Shown piece by piece: positions 25,592 to 34,659 of a DNA stretch of 64,000 nt. The stretch is from Pseudomonas bohemica (GTDB taxonomy: Bacteria > Pseudomonadota > Gammaproteobacteria > Pseudomonadales > Pseudomonadaceae): the NCBI RefSeq assembly GCF_002934685.1, contig NZ_NKHL01000107.1:62001-126000 (forward strand), given 5' to 3'. Every line of letters begins with the position of its first letter. The first letter of the stretch is position 1. The translations under genes and the position numbers were made by a program. The notes under the pieces are model-generated. The model saw only the letters and a list, made by a program, of their open reading frames with translations, had not been told where the DNA came from and did not search any database.

Positions 25592-26377
25592 TCATCGATC
25601 CGGCGATAACACTGCACATAACTTCGCCACCGCACCCAACATCTGCCCACTCGGCCGCTCGATGCCGTTATCCGGCACCACCAGCAACCGGGCTTTAAGC
25701 GACGCCCAGGTTTTCCAGATGTTCAGTTGCGACGTCGAACCGGCAACGACCACCTCGGGATTTCGCTGCAGAACGGCTTCAAGGCTGACCTGAGGCGCGG
25801 TCTGACTCACATCGGCAAAGACGTTACGCGCCCCGCAGACACTCAGTGCATCACTGATGATCTGCCCGCCGCCCACGGTGTAGAGCGGTTGATCCCACAC
25901 CTGATAGAACACGCTCAGGGGCGTGTCCCGGTGATAGCGCGTTCTCAGCTCGGCCAATCGCTGACGAAACTCACCCGCCACCTGCCTCCCTTGCCCTGCA
26001 CGACCCAGCCGCGCACCAATCTGCTCGATCTGATCGGCCAGCTGCTCCAGCGTGTGCGGCTCTGCGGTGAAAGTGGGAATGTTCAGGCGCTGCAACTGAT
26101 CACGCTGAGCGGCACTGACGCTGCCAGGCCACAGCAGCAGAAGATCGGGCCGCAGGCTGAGCAATCGCTCCATTTCCAGCTGCCCGTACCGACCCACCGA
26201 AGGCAAAGCCGCGACAGACGCCGGACGATCGCCGCCATCCAGCACCCCGACCAACAGGTCGGCAGCATCCAGTTCAATGACGATTTCAGTCAGCGAAGGC
26301 GCAAGGCTCACGACTCGCTCGGCTGCGCTGACGTGCCAGGCCGCCAGCAACAGCAGACAGAAGATGGAGGGGCGCAT
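25592..26377 (-). CDS. btuF: Cobalamin-binding periplasmic protein, BtuF-like
   Basis: A 261-residue class III periplasmic binding protein. The signal peptide FCLLLLAAWHVSAAE is followed by RVVSLAPSLTEIVIELDAAD, the typical BtuF start, and the segments DLLLLWPGS and YTVGGGQIISDALSVCGARN. It would capture vitamin B12 released by the BtuB-like receptor for an inner-membrane BtuCD; no btuC or btuD is in this window. The start at 26377 gives a proper signal peptide; the longer frame reaches into the ribA spacer. It lies 72 bases after ribA on the same strand. Confidence 0.85.
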   Translation of the reverse strand: MRPSIFCLLLLAAWHVSAAERVVSLAPSLTEIVIELDAADLLVGVLDGGDRPASVAALPSVGRYGQLEMERLLSLRPDLLLLWPGSVSAAQRDQLQRLNIPTFTAEPHTLEQLADQIEQIGARLGRAGQGRQVAGEFRQRLAELRTRYHRDTPLSVFYQVWDQPLYTVGGGQIISDALSVCGARNVFADVSQTAPQVSLEAVLQRNPEVVVAGSTSQLNIWKTWASLKARLLVVPDNGIERPSGQMLGAVAKLCAVLSPDR

Positions 26378-26449
26378 CAGGCTAACTGATGCGCGATGCA
26401 GCAGCGTACGAACGCGCCAAGCCTGACAGACGCCAAACATTGCCAAATG

Positions 26450-27067
26450 TCACGCCGGATCGACTTCACTCTGATGCTCGTTGCCCATCATGTGGCCAAG
26501 TTTGCCGGCTTTGGTCGCCAGATAGAGCTTGTTGTGCGGGTTATGGCCGGTATGCAGCGGGACGCGTTCGGCGACGGCAATGCCCATGTCGGTCAAGGCT
26601 TTGACCTTACGCGGATTGTTGGTCATCAGACGCAGCGACTTCACGCCCAGGTGCTCCAGCATCGGCAGGCAGATCGCGTAATCGCGCTGGTCGGCGGCAA
26701 AGCCCAGGCGTTCGTTGGCCTCGACAGTATCAGCACCGCCATCCTGCAGCTCGTAGGCGCGGATCTTGTTCATCAAACCAATGCCGCGTCCTTCCTGGCG
26801 CAGGTACAGCAAAACACCACGGCCTTCGGACGCAATCGCGCGTAAGGCGGCTTCCAGCTGGGAACCGCAGTCGCAGCGCTGGCTGAACAGCGCATCGCCC
26901 GTCAGGCATTCGGAATGCACCCGACCGAGAACCGGAGCGCCGTCGGATACATCGCCAAGGCTGAGGACTACATGTTCACGACCGGTTTCCTGCTCGAGGA
27001 AGCCGTTCATTTTGAAAGTGGCAAAAGGGGTAGGCAGCTTGGAAGCCGCGACAAATACGACGGGCAC
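26450..27067 (-). CDS. ribA: GTP cyclohydrolase II
   Basis: Opens GTP to the pyrimidine precursor of riboflavin, releasing formate and pyrophosphate. The 205-residue enzyme has the zinc ligands in HSECLTGD and QRCDCGSQ, the catalytic [22 protein letters not shown] region (read in part), and the GTP-contact TGHNPHN end. The likely start is a GTG at 27067 with AGGAG six bases ahead, giving the [18 protein letters not shown] start of Pseudomonas RibA; an upstream ATG would add 13 unrelated residues. It complements the zinc-less cyclohydrolase domain of RibBA (30609-31700). Confidence 0.95.
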   Translation of the reverse strand: MPVVFVAASKLPTPFATFKMNGFLEQETGREHVVLSLGDVSDGAPVLGRVHSECLTGDALFSQRCDCGSQLEAALRAIASEGRGVLLYLRQEGRGIGLMNKIRAYELQDGGADTVEANERLGFAADQRDYAICLPMLEHLGVKSLRLMTNNPRKVKALTDMGIAVAERVPLHTGHNPHNKLYLATKAGKLGHMMGNEHQSEVDPA

Positions 27068-27178
27068 CGTGTGCTCCTGATCAGTATGGGGGCTGGAAAT
27101 TCGCAAGGCGGCATTGTAACAGCAGGTTCCGACAGGCGCTTAGGCTGAATTGTCGGCTATTCAGATCAACAAGTTTGA

Positions 27179-27970
27179 TCATTGTCCAACTTGCTCCTTA
27201 TCACGATGATCAACTGCATCGAACGGATAAGGCTGCTTCCAGTGCGCGAAGATGGGCCGCAGCTTGCCGGAATGCACCAGTTGCGCCATACGCCGATCGA
27301 ACAGATCGCGCAAAAAGCGACCCCGCGCGTTATCGGCAAAGCTCAGATACAAGGGGATCGTCGTCAGGTACGTGGTGCGAAAACGCTGCGGCAGCTTGGT
27401 CTGCCGGAGGATGAAGTCGATTTCCGGCTTCGCATCGATGTACAGGTCAGCACGGCTGTGGTCGAGCATCGGGAGAATATGGTCGCGCCGGGCGACTTCA
27501 TTGAAGTGCATCGCGTTGGGCAGGTAATGCTGATACTCATACCCGCGAACCCACGCCAAGCGAAAACTGCCAAGGGTTTGCAAGGTCGGAGCCGGCTCGG
27601 ACGCCAGGCTCAGCGCATAGATTTGGTCAACGTCGTAATGCCATTTCGTGTACAGCGTGCCCTCAACTTCGTTCTCGTAGGCGCCAACCCAGGCGTCGGC
27701 TTGGCCGCGCTGCACCAGGCCGACCGCGCGGGTGTAGGGCTCGATGCGCGCCTGGACCTTGATCCCGGCCGGTTCGAAGAGCTCGCGCATCAGATCCCAA
27801 CCCAGCCCGGTGCCGTCGGCCTCGGTGTAATCGTTCCAGTGTTCGCTGACCAGCACGATATCGTCAGGCTGGTCGGACAGGGAATCGGCCCGGGCCGGGC
27901 TTATAGCCACCGCGAAGCCCATCGTCAGCAACGACACGCCCAGCAACCATTTCATCCCGGCGCGCCCCAT
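27179..27970 (-). CDS. Periplasmic solute-binding protein, family 3-like
   Basis: A 263-residue secreted protein with signal peptide (LLGVSLLTMGFAVAISPARA) and a type II binding fold of the SBP_bac_3 kind: segments DIVLVSEHWNDYTEADGTGL, GIKVQARIEPYTRA and GQADAWVGAY are recognisable. No permease or ATPase gene is adjacent, and many such orphan proteins in Pseudomonas are of unknown role. Two ATG codons at 27970 and 27955 are possible; I use the first, which has AGGGA upstream. It ends a minus-strand run after pgpA (10 bases between). Confidence 0.8.
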   Translation of the reverse strand: MGRAGMKWLLGVSLLTMGFAVAISPARADSLSDQPDDIVLVSEHWNDYTEADGTGLGWDLMRELFEPAGIKVQARIEPYTRAVGLVQRGQADAWVGAYENEVEGTLYTKWHYDVDQIYALSLASEPAPTLQTLGSFRLAWVRGYEYQHYLPNAMHFNEVARRDHILPMLDHSRADLYIDAKPEIDFILRQTKLPQRFRTTYLTTIPLYLSFADNARGRFLRDLFDRRMAQLVHSGKLRPIFAHWKQPYPFDAVDHRDKEQVGQ

Positions 27971-27980
27971 GAGTCGGTCC

Positions 27981-28490
27981 CTATATGACGCTCCATATCC
28001 AAACTAGACCCTGCATCGCCAACCAGGCGAAAACCCCGGCCAGAACGTCGTCGAGCATGATGCCGACACCGCCGTGCACGTGTTTGTCGATCCAGTGGAT
28101 GGGCCATGGCTTGAGGATGTCGAAGAAACGGAACACCAGGAAACCCACCAGCAACCACACCCAGCCTTCGGGCACCAGCCACAGGGTGATCCACATGCCG
28201 ACCATTTCGTCCCAGACGATGCCTTCGTGGTCATGCACGCGCAGGTCGTCAGCCACCTTGCCGCACAGCCAGAAGCCGAACAGCATGGTGATGCCCAGCA
28301 TCAGCCAGTAGCCCCAGTCCGGCAGCATCTGCCACAGCGGAACGAACGGCAGGGCGACTAGCGAACCCCAGGTGCCCGGCGCCTTGGGCAAGGTGCCGGA
28401 GCCGAAACCAAAGGCCAGGAAATGCCAGGGGTTGGTCCACACCGACGGTGGAACGTTTTCCGCCGGGACCTGATTAGGATGATCTGTCAC
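27981..28490 (-). CDS. pgpA: Phosphatidylglycerophosphatase A
   Basis: Inner-membrane phosphatase that converts phosphatidylglycerol phosphate to phosphatidylglycerol. The 169-residue protein has the family hallmarks GFGSGTLPKAPGTWGS (about 29-44) and WDEMVG (about 103-108), plus several hydrophobic helices. Its start overlaps the thiL stop by four bases, and thiL-pgpA order is conserved in gammaproteobacteria. Confidence 0.95.
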   Translation of the reverse strand: MTDHPNQVPAENVPPSVWTNPWHFLAFGFGSGTLPKAPGTWGSLVALPFVPLWQMLPDWGYWLMLGITMLFGFWLCGKVADDLRVHDHEGIVWDEMVGMWITLWLVPEGWVWLLVGFLVFRFFDILKPWPIHWIDKHVHGGVGIMLDDVLAGVFAWLAMQGLVWIWSVI

Positions 28491-29452
28491 CGTGTCTCCC
28501 GAAAATGTTGATAACCCCGAGTCAACGGAGTGACGTCCTGCCCTTGATCGTCGATAAGCGCCACGCCCTGCCCTTCGACCACCCGACCGATCACGAAAAT
28601 CGGCCAGCCAGCGGCAACGAGATCAGCCAGCAATGATGCCGGGAGCGTGAACGCGAGTCTGTAGTCATCGCCGCCACTGAGCGCGGCATTGAGCGCTTCG
28701 TCCGCGTCGAAAAATGCCAGCAGCGCGTCAGACATCGGCACTTTCGCGCGCTCCACCAGCAAGCGTACGCCCGATGCCATCGCGATGTGTCCGCAATCGG
28801 CAAGCAGCCCGTCGGAGATATCCAGCGCCGATGTCGCCTTGCCGCGCAATGCCTGACCCAAGGCCATTTGCGGCTGCGGCGACCAGTAGCGCTCGAGCAA
28901 AGCCTGTGTGGTAGACGCCCCGGTGGCGCGCTGGTTCAACACCAGCGGCAGCGCTCCGGCGCCATCGCCCAAAGGCCCGCCAACGCACAGCAAGTCCCCC
29001 GGCTTCGCACCGCTGCGGGTCAACGCCTGCCCTGCTGGTATTGAGCCGAACACCGTCACCGTCAGGCTCAAGGGCCCACGCGTGGTGTCGCCGCCAATCA
29101 GGCGCATCGAGCAGCCTTGGGCCATCTGGTTCAGACCACGGGCGAAGGCTTCCAGCCAGGCGGCGGAAACTTCCGGCAAGGTCAGGGCAAGGGTGAATGC
29201 GAGGGGTGTGGCGCCCATCGCTGCCAGGTCGCTGGCAGAGACGCCAAGGGCGCGCTGGCCCAGCAGGAAAGGATCGCAGACGTCGGGAAAATGCACTCCG
29301 GCGACCAGCGTGTCAGTGGAAATCGCCAGTTGCTCGCCCGGACTCACCGACAACAGGGCGCAGTCGTCACCGATCCCCAATGCGACACCTTCACCCGGCT
29401 GCGCACAGGGCGCAGCGGCAAAGTAGTTGCGGATCAGCTCGAACTCGCCCAT
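28487..29452 (-). CDS. thiL: Thiamine-monophosphate kinase
   Basis: Phosphorylates thiamine phosphate to thiamine diphosphate with ATP. The 321-residue protein has GIGDDCALLSVSPGEQLAIS (shown in part), STDTLVAGVHF near 46-56, the metal site GGDTTRG and SGGDDYRL. It lies between nusB and pgpA in the usual order. Thiamine diphosphate is the cofactor of Dxs, encoded nearby, but the link is metabolic rather than regulatory. Confidence 0.96.
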   Translation of the reverse strand: MGEFELIRNYFAAAPCAQPGEGVALGIGDDCALLSVSPGEQLAISTDTLVAGVHFPDVCDPFLLGQRALGVSASDLAAMGATPLAFTLALTLPEVSAAWLEAFARGLNQMAQGCSMRLIGGDTTRGPLSLTVTVFGSIPAGQALTRSGAKPGDLLCVGGPLGDGAGALPLVLNQRATGASTTQALLERYWSPQPQMALGQALRGKATSALDISDGLLADCGHIAMASGVRLLVERAKVPMSDALLAFFDADEALNAALSGGDDYRLAFTLPASLLADLVAAGWPIFVIGRVVEGQGVALIDDQGQDVTPLTRGYQHFRETR

Positions 29453-29489
29453 GGCGTCGAACGCTAGAGGTTCTGGAGATCCAGACGCC

Positions 29490-29990
29490 TCAGCGCTTGT
29501 GAGCCTTCACTTCGGCTTCGCGCAGACGCGGAGCCAGCTTGTCGAGCACGCCGTTGACGAACTTGTGGCCGTCGGTCGAACCGTAGACTTTCGCCAGTTC
29601 GATCCCTTCATTAATGACCACGCGGTACGGCACGTCGATGCGCTCGATCAGCTCCCACGTCGAAAGGCGCAGTACAGCCAGCTCCACTGGGTCCAGCTCT
29701 TCGATGGTGATGTCCAGGCAAGGCGTCAGGGCCGCCTCGATCTCTGCCTTCTTACCCGGAACGCCGTGCAGGATTTCACGGAAGTAAGTCGCGTCGACGT
29801 CGGTGAAATCGTTATCGACGCGAAACTGCGCTTCGATCTCGTTCAACGACTGCTTGGCCATGTGCCACTGGTAGAGCGCTTGCATGGCGAGCTTGCGGGC
29901 AGCGCGGCGTTTTTCGCTCTTCGAGGGTTTGCCAGCGTCGGCCGGGCGAGGGTCGCGCGGGTTGAACTGATCGCTATCGTCGTTAATCAC
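29490..29990 (-). CDS. nusB: Transcription antitermination factor NusB
   Basis: Small helical protein that binds boxA RNA with NusE (ribosomal protein S10) and keeps RNA polymerase elongating on rRNA operons. The 166 residues include a basic, charged N-terminal extension, [17 protein letters not shown] near 28-44 and the C-terminal [20 protein letters not shown] region (read in part). The start overlaps the ribH stop by four bases, the classic ribH-nusB coupling. Confidence 0.96.
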   Translation of the reverse strand: MINDDSDQFNPRDPRPADAGKPSKSEKRRAARKLAMQALYQWHMAKQSLNEIEAQFRVDNDFTDVDATYFREILHGVPGKKAEIEAALTPCLDITIEELDPVELAVLRLSTWELIERIDVPYRVVINEGIELAKVYGSTDGHKFVNGVLDKLAPRLREAEVKAHKR

Positions 29991-30463
29991 TTGGCCTCCA
30001 ACTGCGCCAACAGGCTGACCATCTCGATGGCGGACAGGGCAGCTTCTGCGCCTTTGTTACCAGCCTTGGTGCCGGAACGTTCGATGGCTTGTTCGATGGA
30101 ATCAACGGTCAGCACGCCAAAGGCCACCGGCACGCCAAACTCCATGGAGACCTGGGCCAGGCCCTTGGTGCATTCGCCGGCCACGTATTCGAAGTGCGGG
30201 GTGCCGCCACGAATGACCGCGCCCAGCGCGATGATCGCGGAGTACTCGCTGCGTTGAGCGACTTTCTGCACGACCAGCGGGATTTCGAACGCGCCCGGTG
30301 CGCGGATGATGGTGATGTCGTTTTCGCTCACACCATGGCGAACCAGGGCATCAACGGCACCGCTCACCAGGCTTTCCACGACGAAGCTGTTGAAGCGGCC
30401 AACCACCAGGGCATAGCGACCTTGGGGGGCGATGAAGGTACCTTCGATGGTCTTCAGGGTCAT
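29987..30463 (-). CDS. ribH: 6,7-dimethyl-8-ribityllumazine synthase
   Basis: Makes the lumazine precursor of riboflavin from ribityl-aminouracil and 3,4-dihydroxybutanone 4-phosphate. The 158-residue subunit has [14 protein letters not shown], the GAFEIP strand and [13 protein letters not shown]; it should assemble as an icosahedral or decameric shell. The start MTLKTIEG at 30463 is the family start; an upstream open frame is not conserved. A 10-bp perfect hairpin and a candidate -10 box (TAAAAT) in the 145-bp leader suggest its own promoter. Confidence 0.95.
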   Translation of the reverse strand: MTLKTIEGTFIAPQGRYALVVGRFNSFVVESLVSGAVDALVRHGVSENDITIIRAPGAFEIPLVVQKVAQRSEYSAIIALGAVIRGGTPHFEYVAGECTKGLAQVSMEFGVPVAFGVLTVDSIEQAIERSGTKAGNKGAEAALSAIEMVSLLAQLEAK

Positions 30464-30497
30464 TCGGCTGAGTCTCGTGTTTCGTATTAAAGAGCAA

Positions 30498-30523
30498 GCA
30501 AGCGCGCATAAGGGCGCGCTTGC
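30498..30523 (-). promoter_or_regulatory. Hairpin in the ribH leader
   Basis: GCAAGCGCGC-(6 bases)-GCGCGCTTGC is a perfect 10-bp stem, 35 bases upstream of the ribH ATG on the transcribed strand. A TAAAAT sequence just upstream of it could be a -10 box, which would put the hairpin at the 5' end of the mRNA. It does not carry the conserved boxes of an FMN riboswitch. A repeat-derived origin is possible, since it resembles the GC-rich core of REP family 2. Confidence 0.5.
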
Positions 30524-30551
30524 AGGGATTTTAGGCCACGAATCGGCGACC

Positions 30552-30592
30552 GCAGGAACAAAAACCGTGAAAACATCGACGCTTCCACGGTT
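30552..30592 (-). terminator. Possible rho-independent terminator after ribBA
   Basis: On the minus strand a stem AACCGTG ... CACGGTT with a 16-base loop is followed by TTTTTGTTCC, 17 bases past the ribBA stop. The stem is only seven pairs and the loop is long, so it may be a weak or partial terminator. Confidence 0.4.
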
Positions 30593-30608
30593 CATCAACT
30601 GCCGGTCT

Positions 30609-31700
30609 TTATTCGGAGGGCACGTATTCTACAACTTCCAGATCGAAACCGGATATCGCGTTGAACTTCATTGGCGAACTCATCAGGCGCATTTTGCGTA
30701 CGCCCAGGTCGCGAAGGATCTGCGAACCGGCGCCCACAGTGCTGTAGGTGGTCGGCGTCTTGACCGGCGCGGCACCTGCGGTTTCCCGAACATGAGCCAG
30801 CACGGCGTCACCATCGAGGGGATGACCGAGCAGCAGCACCACGCCGCTGCCCGCCTCTGCCACGGCGGTCATGGCGGCACGCAGGCTCCAGCGGCCGGGC
30901 TGTTTGACCAACAGCAGATCGCGCAGCGGGTCCATATTGTGAACCCGAACCAGGGTTGGCTCTTCCGCGCAGATATTGCCCAGGGTCAGCGCTAGGTGAA
31001 CGTCGCCTTCGACCGAATCGCGGTAGGTCACCAGGTTGAACTGGCCCTGTTCGGTGTCCAGCGGCTGCTCGGCAATCCGCTGAACCGTACGTTCGTGGAT
31101 CATCCGGTAATGAATCAGGTCGGCGATGGTGCCGATCTTGATGTTGTGTTCGGCGGCAAATGCTTCGAGTTCGACGCGACGAGACATGGTGCCGTCGTCG
31201 TTCATCACTTCACAGATCACGCCGGTCGGCTCGAAACCGGCCATGCGCGCCAGATCGCACGCGGCTTCGGTATGGCCGGCGCGGGACAGGGTGCCACCGG
31301 CCTGGGCCATCAGCGGGAAGATGTGGCCGGGGCTGACGATGTCGTCGGCCTTGGCGTCCTTGGCGGCAGCGGCCTGCACGGTGCGCGCGCGATCGGCAGC
31401 GGAGATGCCGGTGGTCACGCCTTCAGCGGCTTCGATGGAAACAGTGAACTTGGTGCCGAAACCCGAACCGTTGCGCGGCGCCATCAGAGGCAGTTTCAGG
31501 GCTTCGCAACGTTCGCGGGTCATCGGCATGCAGATCAGGCCACGGGCATAACGCGCCATGAAGTTGATGTGCTCGGCCTTGACGCACTCGGAAGCCATGA
31601 TCAGGTCGCCTTCGTTCTCGCGATCTTCGTCATCCATGAGGATGACCATCTTGCCTTGGCGAATGTCTTCAACCAGTTCTTCGATGCTATTGAGCGCCAC
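30609..31700 (-). CDS. ribBA: 3,4-dihydroxy-2-butanone-4-phosphate synthase with degenerate GTP cyclohydrolase II domain
   Basis: The N-terminal ~200 residues are an intact Rib[17 protein letters not shown] (about 22-37), [12 protein letters not shown] and [16 protein letters not shown] are present, so ribulose 5-phosphate should be converted to dihydroxybutanone phosphate. The C-terminal ~160 residues follow the RibA fold, but the three zinc-binding cysteines are gone ([19 protein letters not shown] where RibA has HSECLTGD...RCDCG). This is the RibBX-type architecture, and the second activity is presumably supplied by the separate RibA. The start is a GTG at 31700 behind a G-rich ribosome site, 18 bases after ribE. 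Confidence 0.93.
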   Translation of the reverse strand: MALNSIEELVEDIRQGKMVILMDDEDRENEGDLIMASECVKAEHINFMARYARGLICMPMTRERCEALKLPLMAPRNGSGFGTKFTVSIEAAEGVTTGISAADRARTVQAAAAKDAKADDIVSPGHIFPLMAQAGGTLSRAGHTEAACDLARMAGFEPTGVICEVMNDDGTMSRRVELEAFAAEHNIKIGTIADLIHYRMIHERTVQRIAEQPLDTEQGQFNLVTYRDSVEGDVHLALTLGNICAEEPTLVRVHNMDPLRDLLLVKQPGRWSLRAAMTAVAEAGSGVVLLLGHPLDGDAVLAHVRETAGAAPVKTPTTYSTVGAGSQILRDLGVRKMRLMSSPMKFNAISGFDLEVVEYVPSE

Positions 31701-31718
31701 GCGGCACCCCCCTTCGAT

Positions 31719-32390
31719 TCAGGATTTGAGGTAGCCGTTGGCGGCCAGAAAGCTTTCGGTGATGTTGCCGCCCTGGGCCGGGGTCGGGTCGGCGGCTTTG
31801 TCACCGAGCAGCAAGCGCTCCAGGTAACGCGCCAGCAGATCCACTTCCAGATTGATCTTACGGCCAGGGCGATAGTCGCCCATGATGGTCTCGGCCAGCG
31901 TGTGCGGCACGATGGTCAGCTCGAACTCGGCGCCATTGACGGCGTTCACGGTCAGGCTGGTGCCGTCGACGGTGATCGAGCCTTTGTGCGAGATGTACTT
32001 GGCCAGCTCGCGGGGCGCACGCATGCGGAACAGGATCGCACGGGCGTTTTCTTCGCGGGACAGCACTTCGCCGACGCCATCGACGTGGCCGCTGACCAGA
32101 TGGCCGCCCAGCCGGGTGGTCGGGGTCAGGGCTTTTTCCAGGTTGACGCGGCTGCCGGTCTTCAGATCGACGAACGCGGTGACATCCAGGGTTTCGCGGC
32201 TGACGTCAGCCCAGAAACCGTCGCCCGGCAGCTCGACGGCTGTCAGACATACGCCGTTCACAGCGATGCTGTCGCCGAGTTTGACGTCGGAAAGGTCGAG
32301 TTTGCCGGTCTCTACATAAACGCGGACGTCGCCGCCTTTAGGGGTCAGGGCGCGGATGCTGCCAATGGATTCGATAATGCCGGTAAACAT
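31719..32390 (-). CDS. ribE: Riboflavin synthase, alpha chain
   Basis: Dismutates two lumazine molecules into riboflavin and the ribityl-aminouracil substrate of RibH. The 223-residue protein consists of two similar lumazine-binding barrels: [12 protein letters not shown] opens the first and [14 protein letters not shown] the second. The C-terminal 20 residues are a pseudomonad-type tail. The start at 32390 is the universal MFTGI start. It lies between ribD and ribBA in the operon. Confidence 0.95.
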   Translation of the reverse strand: MFTGIIESIGSIRALTPKGGDVRVYVETGKLDLSDVKLGDSIAVNGVCLTAVELPGDGFWADVSRETLDVTAFVDLKTGSRVNLEKALTPTTRLGGHLVSGHVDGVGEVLSREENARAILFRMRAPRELAKYISHKGSITVDGTSLTVNAVNGAEFELTIVPHTLAETIMGDYRPGRKINLEVDLLARYLERLLLGDKAADPTPAQGGNITESFLAANGYLKS

Positions 32391-32437
32391 GGGTCCTCCG
32401 GGAGAACAAGGGCCAGCGCTAGAAGCGAAAGGCGGAA

Positions 32438-33577
32438 TTATACGCTCGGGTTCGGCGTCGGTATTGCGATCACGCGCCAATCACTTCCGACTGCACGCAT
32501 TTCGACGATTTTCAGCTCCAGCGCCTCACTCATTTGCGCCAGCGGCAGGTCCAGCAACGGGCGCGCCGACGAACCCATGAACTTGCCCGCGACGAAAATC
32601 TGGAACTCATCGACCAGACCCATACGCGTGAAGGCACCGGCGAGTCTAGGCCCGGCTTCGACGAGTACGTCGTTTACGCCACGCGCTGCCAGCTCGACCA
32701 ACAATTTGCGCAGGTCGACATGGCCGCCACTGCTCGGCAGCGCCAACAATTCGTGACCCTGTTCCTGATAACGCTCTCGGGCCGATGCCGCAGCGCAGGT
32801 GGCGACCAACGCGTTGTCGGCCTTGAAGAACGGCGCATCCAGCGACACACGCAGGCGACCATCGACCAGCACGCGCAACGGCGGACGGGTCACGGCCAGC
32901 GCAGTCAGCTCGGCGTTCAGGCCCAGTTCATCGGGCCGAACGGTGAGTCGGGCGTCGTCGGCCAAAATGGTATCGGCGCCTGTCAGCACCACACTCGATT
33001 GAGCGCGCAGACGCTGTACCGCCGAACGCGCCTCAGGCCCAGTGATCCATTTGCTCTCGCCGCTGGCCATCGCCGTACGACCGTCAAGGCTCATCGCCAG
33101 CTTGACCCGCACATAGGGCAGCCCATGCTCCATGCGCTTGAGAAAACCCTTGTTGATCGCCCGGGCTTCGCTTTCCAGTACGCCGCTCTGCACCGCGATA
33201 CCGGCGCTCATCAGGCGCAGCAGGCCGCGTCCGGCGACGTCGGGATTGGGATCTTGCATCGCCGCGACCACACGACCGACACCGGCATTGACCAGTGCGT
33301 CCGCACACGGCGGCGTGCGCCCGTGGTGGCTGCAGGGTTCGAGGGTCACGTACGCCGTGGCGCCTCTGGCTTTTTCGCCCGCCTGGCGCAACGCATGGAC
33401 TTCAGCGTGGGGTTCGCCTGCGCGCACGTGCCAGCCTTCGCCGACCACCTCGCCATCGCGCACGATCACGCAGCCGACACGAGGGTTGGGGTGTGTCGAA
33501 TAAACGCCCTTGCGCGCCAGCTCGAGCGCTCGCGCCATATAAAAAGCGTCGAGTACGCTTTGCTCTGTGGAGGACAT
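32438..33577 (-). CDS. ribD: Bifunctional pyrimidine deaminase/reductase of riboflavin synthesis
   Basis: Second and third steps of riboflavin synthesis in one 379-residue protein. The N-terminal deaminase has the zinc site HAEVHAL, TLEPCSHHGRTPPC (histidine and two cysteines) and the catalytic glutamate between. The C-terminal reductase has VRVKLAMSLDGRTA near 155 and LVEAGPRLAGAF near 310. I start at the ATG at 33577; a GTG six bases earlier overlaps the nrdR stop and is also possible. The nrdR-ribD order is conserved in pseudomonads. Confidence 0.95.
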   Translation of the reverse strand: MSSTEQSVLDAFYMARALELARKGVYSTHPNPRVGCVIVRDGEVVGEGWHVRAGEPHAEVHALRQAGEKARGATAYVTLEPCSHHGRTPPCADALVNAGVGRVVAAMQDPNPDVAGRGLLRLMSAGIAVQSGVLESEARAINKGFLKRMEHGLPYVRVKLAMSLDGRTAMASGESKWITGPEARSAVQRLRAQSSVVLTGADTILADDARLTVRPDELGLNAELTALAVTRPPLRVLVDGRLRVSLDAPFFKADNALVATCAAASARERYQEQGHELLALPSSGGHVDLRKLLVELAARGVNDVLVEAGPRLAGAFTRMGLVDEFQIFVAGKFMGSSARPLLDLPLAQMSEALELKIVEMRAVGSDWRVIAIPTPNPSV

Positions 33578-33579
33578 GC

Positions 33580-34044
33580 TCACTCTTTAACCGGCTCGCG
33601 GGCCAGTCGGTCGATTTCTTCGCGGAATTCGTTGAGGTCCTGGAACCGCCGATACACCGAAGCGAAGCGGATATAGGCCACTTCGTCGAGTTTCTGCAGC
33701 TCGCCCATCACCAGTTCGCCGACGATCAACGACTTGACCTCGCGCTCACCGGTCGCTCGCAGCTTGCTCTTGATGTGGGCCAGGGCCGCTTCCAGGCGCT
33801 CGACGCTGACCGGGCGCTTCTCCAGCGCACGCTGCATACCGGCGCGAAGCTTTTCTTCATCGAACGGCTGGCGGCTGCCGTCCTGCTTGATCAGCCGGGG
33901 CAGGACCAATTCGGCGGTTTCGAACGTGGTGAAACGCTCGCCGCAGGCAACGCATTCACGACGGCGGCGAACTTGATCGCCTTCGGCGACGAGGCGCGAG
34001 TCAATGACTTTGGTGTCGTTGGCACCGCAAAAGGGACAGTGCAT
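33580..34044 (-). CDS. nrdR: Transcriptional repressor NrdR
   Basis: Represses ribonucleotide reductase genes in response to ATP/dATP. The 154-residue protein has the zinc ribbon CPFCG (3-7) and [12 protein letters not shown] (about 31-42), followed by the ATP-cone domain ([16 protein letters not shown] through [20 protein letters not shown], partly shown). The MHCPFCG start at 34044 is universal. It heads the riboflavin operon. Confidence 0.97.
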   Translation of the reverse strand: MHCPFCGANDTKVIDSRLVAEGDQVRRRRECVACGERFTTFETAELVLPRLIKQDGSRQPFDEEKLRAGMQRALEKRPVSVERLEAALAHIKSKLRATGEREVKSLIVGELVMGELQKLDEVAYIRFASVYRRFQDLNEFREEIDRLAREPVKE

Positions 34045-34206
34045 GGTGGCAGGCAACAAAAAAAGGGAGGGCCATGGTAGCGCATCCCGCCCGCAAGACA
34101 AGTCTCGGCCTTTGAGGTATATAGACGCGCATTCGGTGCAGCCAAATCTGTCCCCCTCGGCGAGACTGCGTCATCCCACCCGTATTTCTGTTTGCTGGAG
34201 CTGTTC

Positions 34207-34659
34207 ATGTCGCTACGTTCGCTTGCTGTCATCAGCCTGCTCGGTTTGCTCGCTGCCTGTAGCTCCACAGAGCCATCCAAGCCTGCGGCCCCTGCCAAAC
34301 CCGCACCCAACGCGATCAAACTGCCTGAAGGGCCTGGCCCGCTGCTGCCTTATCAACGCGAGGTAAGCGGTCAATTGCTGGGCGTGCCGGCTGGCGCCGA
34401 GGTCGAACTGGCGCTGTTGGTCATCGACGATCGCAATCGCCCGCAGAAGCTTTTAAGCAGCACCAAGCTGATGGGCAACAATCAGTCCCTGCCGTTTCAG
34501 TTGCGCTTCAACCCCGAAGCCTTTCCTGAAGGGGCACGAGTCGAGTTGCGCGGGCGCGCCAGTCAGTCCGGTCAGTTGATTCTGCATCTGCAATCGGTGT
34601 TGATCGCCAAACCTGAAACCCAGTCACTGGGCCAACTGCAATTTTTCAAGATGCCATGA
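34207..34659 (+). CDS. YbaY-like lipoprotein
   Basis: A 150-residue predicted outer-membrane lipoprotein. The signal peptide ends in the lipobox LLAAC, so acylation at the following cysteine is expected. A Pro/Ala-rich linker leads to a beta-sandwich domain (VSGQLLGVPAGAEVELALLV, ... PFQLRFNPEAFPEGARVELR) of the YbaY family. The ATG at 34207 has a TGGAG ribosome site. Its stop overlaps the methyltransferase start by four bases. The function is unknown in the family. Confidence 0.82.
   Translation: MSLRSLAVISLLGLLAACSSTEPSKPAAPAKPAPNAIKLPEGPGPLLPYQREVSGQLLGVPAGAEVELALLVIDDRNRPQKLLSSTKLMGNNQSLPFQLRFNPEAFPEGARVELRGRASQSGQLILHLQSVLIAKPETQSLGQLQFFKMP

Noticed and set aside
30464..31718. FMN riboswitch ahead of ribH or ribBA
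   Set aside because: The leader before ribBA is only 18 bases, and the ribH leader lacks the conserved RFN boxes.
30996..32756. A 586-codon open frame on the plus strand across ribBA and ribE
   Set aside because: It is the antisense shadow of the recognisable riboflavin genes; the high GC content removes stops. Its translation is low-complexity and matches no family.
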